The notes under the pieces: generated by a model
What the model was told of the DNA's origin: nothing
The model's database searches: none
Seen by the model: the letters and a program-made list of their open reading frames with translations, nothing else
Program-made: the position numbers and the translations under genes
Origin: an uncultured Bacteroidota bacterium
Lineage (GTDB): Bacteria; Bacteroidota; Bacteroidia; Chitinophagales; Chitinophagaceae
Direction: 5' to 3'
Assembly (NCBI GenBank): GCA_946479535.1
Contig: CAMLGP010000171.1
Location: 1 to 6,431 of the forward strand
Length of the DNA stretch: 6,431 bases
In this document: positions 1-4,813 of the stretch, in pieces
How positions within the stretch are numbered: position 1 is the first letter of the stretch
How the letters are laid out: each line of letters begins with the position of its first letter

Positions 1-5
1 ATTCA

Positions 6-45
6 ATTTTGAAAAGTCCAATTTCGAAATTGGACTTTTCAAAAT
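6..45 (-). terminator. Perfect palindrome, likely bidirectional terminator
   Basis: Bases 6-25 are the exact reverse complement of bases 26-45, so a transcript from either strand can fold into a stem of about 18 bp with a TCGA loop. The outer ends are A/T tracts, which gives a U-rich 3' end on both strands. It begins 6 bp after the stop codon of the minus-strand lipoprotein gene, where an intrinsic terminator is expected. The symmetry suggests it could also end a plus-strand transcript entering from the left edge, but no gene is visible there. A protein-binding palindrome is the alternative; the position after a stop codon favours termination. Confidence 0.8.
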
Positions 46-51
46 ACTGAT

Positions 52-489
52 TTAGTTTGTAGTTGAAGTAGTGGTTTTCTTAATAACTTTCTTCTTTGCG
101 GTACCATCTGCGCTCTTGTATCCGGTGTAGCAAAGATTATCGATCATATACTGAGCCTCATCATAGGTAAGCCAGTATTCCACTACATTCCCACGAATAA
201 TTGTTCCCCTTGACCGGTTATAAAGATCCATTAGCCCTTTACGGCTGAGATCCCCATAGATAACGGCGTCTTCATATGGAGCATAGGTGCCAACTGATTC
301 AATAATAGTATACCCACTGCGGGTTTCAATAACATAATAGGGACAGTAATCATCACTATAAACAACTACTCCACTTTCCCTGGAAAGCCAGTAGTCTTCT
401 TCATTACCGCCATAGCCTCTTTTGGTACAACCTGCAAAAAGTAAAGCCGCTACAATCAACAGGGATGAAATAGTAAATATCTTTTTCAT
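52..489 (-). CDS. Small putative lipoprotein of unknown function (145 aa)
   Basis: I do not recognise this family. The protein opens with a Lys-Lys N-terminus and a hydrophobic stretch (residues about 5-19) ending in the lipobox-like sequence LLFAGC, with Cys21 as the predicted lipidated residue. A lipid-anchored envelope protein is therefore the likely product. The Met at 489 is chosen because it places the signal sequence at the very N-terminus; an upstream in-frame Met at 528 would add 13 residues before the Lys-Lys and spoil the signal. The mature part is rich in Tyr, Gly and acidic residues (for example YSDDYCPYYVIETRSGYTII near residues 44-63), with two further cysteines, Cys49 and Cys120, that could form a disulfide. 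The short motif EDYWLS (31-36) recurs as VEYWLT (103-108), a hint of an internal duplication. The last 15 residues are Lys/Thr-rich and look disordered. There is no Shine-Dalgarno sequence before the start. A palindromic terminator follows the stop codon. Function cannot be assigned. Confidence 0.8.
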   Translation of the reverse strand: MKKIFTISSLLIVAALLFAGCTKRGYGGNEEDYWLSRESGVVVYSDDYCPYYVIETRSGYTIIESVGTYAPYEDAVIYGDLSRKGLMDLYNRSRGTIIRGNVVEYWLTYDEAQYMIDNLCYTGYKSADGTAKKKVIKKTTTSTTN

Positions 490-767
490 ACTAATAATGG
501 TTTTTTGAATGTTGCTGATTATTAACATTCGTTAGAAGACAAAAGAGAGCGAATGGTTTATTTACAACTTGTTAAAATGTCACGCAGTTTTGGCGAATAC
601 TAAATGTCATCAAGCTACGTGAGCATATTTGTAGTCATAAAGCGCTAATCAGAAAATTTCCACTCTATTCACACGAACTGATATTATAGTTACCTAAACC
701 TGAAAATGGTCTATCTATCACAGTCAATTGTTAACATTTACTCAAAGCTTTTTCCGTAATTTGTTAA
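490..767. promoter_or_regulatory. Divergent intergenic region with TTGTTAA repeats
   Basis: This AT-rich stretch separates the divergent lipoprotein and lactonase genes, so it should hold both promoters. I find no clean TAnnTTTG element on either strand. The best plus-strand relative, TAATTTG at 757-763, lies almost on the start codon and has the wrong internal spacing. On the minus strand a weak CTCTTTTG-like element lies near 540-547. The heptamer TTGTTAA occurs three times (569-575, 728-734, 761-767); the middle copy forms part of the 8-bp palindrome TGTTAACA (729-736), and the last abuts the ATG of the lactonase gene. AAATGTCA occurs twice (575-582 and 602-609). No small ORF or RNA gene is evident. 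Confidence 0.3.
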
Positions 768-1904
768 ATGAAAAAATTTTTATTCTCTACGATTGTTGCT
801 TTCAGCGCATTGTTTGCTATTGGCCAGGATAATGAATATTATATGTTCGTTGGTACCTATACAAGTCCCGGTAAAAGTGAAGGCATTTATGTTTATAAGT
901 TTAACACTTCTACAGGAGAATCTGCTCCGGTATCTTCTGTGCCCATCCAAAATCCTTCCTATCTCAGCATTTCACCCAATGAAAAGTATTTATTTGCGGT
1001 GCAGGAAGTGGATGCAAAAGTTCCCGGAGGTGGAAAAGTTTCCTCTTTTTCCTTCAATAAGAAGGATGGAAAGCTGACCCAAATTAACACCCAATCCAGT
1101 GGTGGAGACAATCCCTGCTATGTGCAGGTGGATAATACAGGTAAATGGGTTTTTGTAGGAAATTATTCTTCCGGAACCTTATCCTCTTACGCTGTGAATA
1201 ATGATGGAAGTCTGGGTGCACCTTCTACGATCAGACACGCCGGAACATTAGGTCCCAATAAACAAAGACAGGAAGGGCCCCACGTGCATTGTACAGTAGT
1301 TTCTCCGGATAATAAATGGCTTTATGTACCAGATCTTGGCCTGGACAAGGTGATGATCTATAAGTTTGACAGCAAAACCGGAAAGCTGACAAACAATGCA
1401 AAAAGCGGATTCGCTGCTGCTGCATCTGGCGCCGGCCCAAGGCATATCACTTTTGCTCCTAACAATAAATACGCCTATGTGATCCATGAACTGGCAGGCC
1501 AGGTAGCAGCCTATCAATACAGGAAAGGTGATCTCAAACTTCTTCAACGCATTTCAACCTGGGATACTACCAAAAAAGCAACTCCCGGTAGTGCTGATAT
1601 TCATGTTTCTCCTGATGGGAAATTTTTGTATGGTTCCAACCGCGGTAATTTAAATGATCTCGTCTGGTATAATATAGATCCCACAAGCGGAATACTTACA
1701 GAGGCAGGTCATCAATCTGTATTGGGGAGAACACCCCGCAATTTCAATATTGACCCTTCAGGGAAATTTTTACTGGTGGCTAACCAGGGCACCAATGAAA
1801 TTGTAGTCTTCAAACGTGATAAAAGCACTGGGGCTTTAACTGACACAGGAAAACGCATAGCTGTTGGTCAGCCTGTTTGCATTAAATGGATGAAAATTAA
1901 TTAA
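768..1904 (+). CDS. Exported lactonase-family beta-propeller protein
   Basis: This is a 378-residue protein of the lactonase family (7-bladed beta-propeller fold), whose cytosolic E. coli member Pgl (YbhE) hydrolyses 6-phosphogluconolactone in the pentose phosphate pathway. Recurring blade motifs support this: YVQVDNTGKWVFVGNYSSGT (118-137), GPHVHCTVVSPDNKWLYVPD (170-189), GPRHITFAPNNKYAYVIHEL (223-242), IHVSPDGKFLYGSNRG (278-293) and RNFNIDPSGKFLLVANQGTN (324-343). The conserved His/Arg-containing GPHVH and GPRH segments are those that line the family's central cleft. Residues 1-19 form a signal peptide (two Lys, a hydrophobic core, then AIG before Gln20) with no lipobox, so the mature protein probably acts in the periplasm or outside the cell. 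There a role in the pentose phosphate pathway is doubtful, and an extracellular sugar lactone is a more natural substrate. Length is somewhat above the roughly 330 residues of E. coli Pgl, partly because of the signal peptide. The start is preceded by AT-rich sequence without a Shine-Dalgarno. Only 5 bp separate its stop from that of the convergent kinase gene. Family is confident; substrate is not. Confidence 0.9.
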   Translation: MKKFLFSTIVAFSALFAIGQDNEYYMFVGTYTSPGKSEGIYVYKFNTSTGESAPVSSVPIQNPSYLSISPNEKYLFAVQEVDAKVPGGGKVSSFSFNKKDGKLTQINTQSSGGDNPCYVQVDNTGKWVFVGNYSSGTLSSYAVNNDGSLGAPSTIRHAGTLGPNKQRQEGPHVHCTVVSPDNKWLYVPDLGLDKVMIYKFDSKTGKLTNNAKSGFAAAASGAGPRHITFAPNNKYAYVIHELAGQVAAYQYRKGDLKLLQRISTWDTTKKATPGSADIHVSPDGKFLYGSNRGNLNDLVWYNIDPTSGILTEAGHQSVLGRTPRNFNIDPSGKFLLVANQGTNEIVVFKRDKSTGALTDTGKRIAVGQPVCIKWMKIN

Positions 1905-1909
1905 GCTGA

Positions 1910-3502
1910 TTATTCGCCGGCAGGAAGGGAGAAGGAGAATACACTTCCCTTTCCTTCTGTGCTTTCCACAAACATACGTCCTTCATTTTTGGCAAGAAAC
2001 TCTTTACAGAGCATCAATCCCAGGCCTGTGCCTGATTCATTAGCTGTCCCTTTTGTGGTAAAGAAGTTATTTGCATTTATCTTTTGCAAGGTTTCCATGC
2101 TCATACCACTGCCATTATCCTTTACAAATACCTCAACAGTGGACCCAGCCTGATTAGCCTCTACCACTACCCTGCCATTGGAAGAAGTAAATTTGAGAGC
2201 GTTTGATACAAGGTTCCTGATCACCAAACTGATCATATCCTTATCTGCAAACACATGAAGCGGTTCATTGACCTTATTCTCCAGGCTGATCTTCTTTGTT
2301 TCCGCCGGCAGTCTCAGTATTTGCATTACTTCCTGTATAAGCACAGAAACATCGAGGATCTGAGCGTTCTTTTCACCCGTTGCAAGCTGGCTCTTTGCCC
2401 ATTGCAGCAGGTTTTCCATGAGACTGGCAGTATAACTTAGGTCACTCGCAGCATCAGGGATCAATTCTTTTACATCTTCAGCGGAGATCTGTTGTCCTGC
2501 TGCATTATTAAATAGATCGCGCAGGGCAAATACGGGAGCTCTCAGGTCATGAGATATAATGGAGAATAATTTTGTCTGGAATGTATTGAGAGCAGTCAGC
2601 TGGTCTGTTTGTGCCTCCAGCTGCCTGGCTTTAATGCTGATGATCTCATTCTTTTGCTCCACTTCCAGGTTCACCTGATTAAGTTCGTCATTTTTCTTTA
2701 GAATGAATCCCTGGTAACCGCTGTTTTCTTTCATGATAAGGTAAAGACCATAAAATATAAAGAAAATGGCTACTACCTGATTGAAATAATAAAATCCGGG
2801 ACTGGCATCTTTCAAATGGAAAGTATAGTTTTTGATCACTACTACCAGCATAAAATAACTGATCATGGAAAAGCTTACGGAAAGGACCATCTGACTGATC
2901 TCCTGAAGGAAGAATACAGCAAGGATACCATACATGATAAAATACAGGTCCATCCCCAGGTTCATCCCATCCATATAGATAAGACAGGCTGCAAATGGAG
3001 AAAGTATGAAGTACGATAATAATGCACTGTTATATTTTCTAAGTCCATTTAGCGTAAGCACTATGGCACAAACGATAACCGGCGCCAGCGAAATACAGAA
3101 TGAACTGATGGAAACTCCCCTTGTTTTGAAAAGAGCCAGGAAAGGTATCAGGAGGCTGGTGATGAATTGCAGAATATTGATCTGGTTCAGCAGCAGCAAT
3201 CTTCTCCGTTGTGTTTCATCCATCTCATTTGTAACACCCTGGGAACATAACTGATCATGAAGGTTCACCAGGTTAATCTGGAAACGCCTGAGATAAAACC
3301 GGTTTTTTTTTACGGCAACCTGCCATAAAAAACCAATGGAACTAAATGAATGTCTGATTCCCTGTTTAATGTAAATGGCTGTGGAGTAAAATGCCTGTAT
3401 AATTGTATCTAAAAAACCCTGAGCAAGTTGGAACGGGCCCGCAAAGCCTAAGAAGCTAAATTTTTCCGGAGTATCTTGTGATTTCTGCTCAAAAGATTTC
3501 AT
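1910..3502 (-). CDS. Membrane-bound sensor histidine kinase (orphan)
   Basis: This 530-residue protein is a two-component sensor kinase. Residues about 105-257 hold roughly six hydrophobic membrane segments. A charged, heptad-like linker (about 265-305) leads to a HisKA domain with the phosphoacceptor motif ISHDLRAP (His318). The HATPase_c domain follows with all ATP-binding boxes: the N box RNLVSNALKF (429-438, Asn430 and Asn434), the G1 box DNGSGM (462-467), the F box FF (480-481) and the G2 box GTGLGL (491-496). It should autophosphorylate at His318 and pass the phosphate to a response regulator, but none is visible in the window, nor is there a PAS, HAMP or receiver domain. The signal may be sensed inside the membrane. 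The first 93 residues are an aromatic-rich, mostly soluble extension. The start at 3502 is preferred over Met94 (3223) because a promoter candidate lies about 48 bp before it and no Met falls between. A run of nine A at 3303-3311 lies within this extension. trhO lies 167 bp upstream on the same strand. Confidence 0.93.
   Translation of the reverse strand: MKSFEQKSQDTPEKFSFLGFAGPFQLAQGFLDTIIQAFYSTAIYIKQGIRHSFSSIGFLWQVAVKKNRFYLRRFQINLVNLHDQLCSQGVTNEMDETQRRRLLLLNQINILQFITSLLIPFLALFKTRGVSISSFCISLAPVIVCAIVLTLNGLRKYNSALLSYFILSPFAACLIYMDGMNLGMDLYFIMYGILAVFFLQEISQMVLSVSFSMISYFMLVVVIKNYTFHLKDASPGFYYFNQVVAIFFIFYGLYLIMKENSGYQGFILKKNDELNQVNLEVEQKNEIISIKARQLEAQTDQLTALNTFQTKLFSIISHDLRAPVFALRDLFNNAAGQQISAEDVKELIPDAASDLSYTASLMENLLQWAKSQLATGEKNAQILDVSVLIQEVMQILRLPAETKKISLENKVNEPLHVFADKDMISLVIRNLVSNALKFTSSNGRVVVEANQAGSTVEVFVKDNGSGMSMETLQKINANNFFTTKGTANESGTGLGLMLCKEFLAKNEGRMFVESTEGKGSVFSFSLPAGE
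3303..3311 (-). repeat. A9 homopolymer within the kinase gene
   Basis: On the coding strand, codons 64-67 of the kinase read GTA AAA AAA AAC, a run of nine A that contains the phased slippery heptamer A AAA AAC. A shift of -1 after AAC reaches a TAA after about 10 codons, and a +1 shift reaches a TGA after about 12, so length change or slippage would give a product of roughly 75-80 residues. Translation restart at Met94 could still make the membrane and kinase domains. Whether any slippage happens cannot be told from one sequence. Confidence 0.6.
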
Positions 3503-3524
3503 AGAAGGCGGTATTGGACGATAT

Positions 3525-3547
3525 GCCTACCTTTCTGACAGGCAGGC
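3525..3547 (-). other. Small hairpin in the kinase leader
   Basis: Bases 3525-3532 can pair with 3540-3547 to form an 8-bp stem (one G-U pair on the minus-strand RNA) with a 7-nt loop. It lies between the predicted transcription start of the kinase and its start codon at 3502. No U-tract follows, so it is not a terminator. It could stabilise or tune the leader, or it may be chance. Confidence 0.3.
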
Positions 3548-3549
3548 CC

Positions 3550-3580
3550 TAAAAGTAATACTTGAGGCTTGCATTGTCAA
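3550..3580 (-). promoter_or_regulatory. Candidate Bacteroidota promoter for the kinase
   Basis: Read on the minus strand, TTG (3578-3580, within TTGACA) is followed after 20 nt by TACTTTTA (3550-3557). The latter matches the Bacteroidota -7 consensus TAnnTTTG except in its final base, and TTG at this distance matches the -33 element. Transcription would start near 3543, giving a leader of about 40 nt before the ATG at 3502. This supports the long start of the kinase and transcription independent of trhO. It is a motif match only. Confidence 0.45.
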
Positions 3581-3669
3581 CCCTTATTATCCAGAAAAAC
3601 CCTGAAATTGCTGGAAAAAATACAGATTATTTAAAGTATTGATTTGTAAGGCGCTCAGACCTGTATTTT

Positions 3670-4710
3670 TTACTGTCTTTTTTCGGGCAAATTTGGTCTG
3701 ATCCGGGACCTTGATTTATTGAATATATTTTGCCCCTTATCAACCCCCTTGCGAAGGGCTTTCTGCTGATCAGCTGGAAGATGGATAAAATCCTGGCATT
3801 CCTGGCTGCAGCAGGCCTCAAAACGCTCCTTACAGGCTTCACACTGGATGAACAGAAGATGGCAGGCGTCATTTACGCAATTGACGTGGGTATCACAGGC
3901 CTGACCACATTGGTGGCAATGAGCAATGATATCTTCTGTGATCCGCTCCCCCAGCCTTTCATCAAAAACAAAGTTTTTACCGATGAATTTATTCTCCAGA
4001 TTCTTTTCCCTGGCCTGATTGCTGTAATGAATAATGCCTCCTTCTAAATGAAATACATTCTTAAATCCATGGTGGAGCATAAATGCAGAGGCTTTTTCAC
4101 AGCGAATCCCACCCGTGCAGTACATAATGATATTCTGGTCCTTTTTATTCTTCATCAATTCAACTGCCGCTGGTAGTTGTTCCCGGAAAGTATCACTGGG
4201 GATCTCAATGGCATTTTTGAAATGACCTACTTCATATTCATAATGATTCCGCATATCAATCACAACGGTATCCGGATCGGCAGTAAGGTGATTGAATTCG
4301 TCTGCATTGACATACCGGCCCTTATTCTCCATATCAAACCCAGGATCAGTAATCCCATCCGCAACTATCTTGTCGCGGACCTTTATATCCAGCACATAGA
4401 ATGACTTTCCATCATCATGCACGGCAATGTTCAATCGAAGATCCTGCAAATGGGGAATTCCATTTAATAGCTCCTTTAATTCATCCAGTTTAGCTGATGG
4501 CACACTGATCTGGGCATTGATGCCCTCATGGGCAATGTAGATACGTCCCAATACCTGTAACTCACTTAACTGGGTGTAAAGTGTATTTCTAAATACTGCG
4601 GTATCCTCAATTCTGAAATAGCGGTAAAATGACAAGGTTGTTCGTGGAGTGGGATCGTTTTGAATACGTTCCTTTAGCTCCTTCCGGGAGACGCGGTTAT
4701 GAAGTGCCAT
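3670..4710 (-). CDS. trhO: tRNA uridine(34) hydroxylase TrhO (rhodanese family)
   Basis: TrhO (formerly YceA) uses molecular oxygen to convert wobble uridine 34 of certain tRNAs to 5-hydroxyuridine, the precursor of further wobble modifications; it acts in the cytosol. The 346-residue length and nearly all family landmarks agree with the E. coli protein: N-terminal LHNRVS, the segment [12 protein letters not shown] (60-71), [21 protein letters not shown] (about 99-119), the rhodanese-domain motif [17 protein letters not shown] (151-167), and the active loop [11 protein letters not shown] (198-208) with catalytic Cys198. The C-terminal part holds a conserved cysteine cluster (Cys265, 268, 272, 278, 283, 290, 293, 300, 301, 305), including HCHQCG and CHLLFIQC, suggestive of a metal-binding or structural module, and ends with the typical IFNKSRSR. 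The start matches the family N-terminus and has an AAGGA ribosome-binding sequence 11 bp upstream. It lies 103 bp after the DUF5686-type gene, behind a promoter-like element, so it is probably transcribed separately. Confidence 0.97.
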   Translation of the reverse strand: MALHNRVSRKELKERIQNDPTPRTTLSFYRYFRIEDTAVFRNTLYTQLSELQVLGRIYIAHEGINAQISVPSAKLDELKELLNGIPHLQDLRLNIAVHDDGKSFYVLDIKVRDKIVADGITDPGFDMENKGRYVNADEFNHLTADPDTVVIDMRNHYEYEVGHFKNAIEIPSDTFREQLPAAVELMKNKKDQNIIMYCTGGIRCEKASAFMLHHGFKNVFHLEGGIIHYSNQAREKNLENKFIGKNFVFDERLGERITEDIIAHCHQCGQACDTHVNCVNDACHLLFIQCEACKERFEACCSQECQDFIHLPADQQKALRKGVDKGQNIFNKSRSRIRPNLPEKRQ

Positions 4711-4721
4711 CTTGTAAAAAA

Positions 4722-4726
4722 TCCTT
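4722..4726 (-). promoter_or_regulatory. Shine-Dalgarno-like site of trhO
   Basis: AAGGA on the minus strand ends 11 nt before the trhO ATG at 4710. The spacing is slightly long, but this is the clearest Shine-Dalgarno-like site in the window, where the other visible starts have none. It supports the chosen trhO start. Confidence 0.45.
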
Positions 4727-4739
4727 GAAATTTGATCCC

Positions 4740-4752
4740 CCGCCTAAGGCGG
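4740..4752. repeat. Short GC-rich inverted repeat CCGCCTAAGGCGG
   Basis: A near-perfect palindrome (CCGCC, TAA, GGCGG) lies in the gap between the DUF5686-type gene and trhO, 30 bp before the trhO start. It is far more GC-rich than its surroundings. On the minus strand it is not followed by a T-run, so it is a poor terminator for the upstream gene. If the promoter near 4802-4809 is real, it sits in the trhO leader. It may be one copy of a dispersed intergenic palindrome, which a single window cannot show. Confidence 0.4.
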
Positions 4753-4801
4753 AGAAAATTTTATTAATTGGGCAGTTGCAGGCTGCACCAAATTTCAATC
4801 G

Positions 4802-4809
4802 CAAAAGTA
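4802..4809 (-). promoter_or_regulatory. Perfect TAnnTTTG element, likely trhO promoter
   Basis: The minus strand reads TACTTTTG, an exact match to the Bacteroidota -7 consensus TAnnTTTG. It lies 4 bp after the stop codon of the DUF5686-type gene and would start a trhO transcript with a leader of about 85 nt. No TTG element is found at the expected distance upstream (around 4830-4832), which falls in the end of the preceding gene, so strength and use are uncertain. Confidence 0.5.
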
Positions 4810-4813
4810 CTAA

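Noticed and set aside
757..763. TAATTTG as the -7 element of the lactonase promoter
   Set aside because: It has one base too few between TA and TTTG, has no TTG at the right distance, and would give a leaderless transcript.
1248..1547. Minus-strand open frames inside the lactonase gene
   Set aside because: They are antisense to conserved propeller blades and show no start signals or domain content.
1922..1955. Imperfect stem (AGG-AAGGGA with TCCCTT-CCT, one bulge) as a terminator for the lactonase gene
   Set aside because: The loop is 15 nt, the stem is purine/pyrimidine biased and bulged, it lies in kinase coding sequence, and no T-run follows directly.
3575..3580. TTGACA as a classical sigma-70 -35 box
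   Set aside because: The sequence 17 nt downstream (TACTTT) is a poor TATAAT, while the same region fits the Bacteroidota TTG / TAnnTTTG pattern better.
3730..4047. Plus-strand open frame of 105 codons antisense to trhO
   Set aside because: It lies wholly inside the highly conserved trhO gene, has no recognisable domain and is explained by codon structure on the opposite strand.
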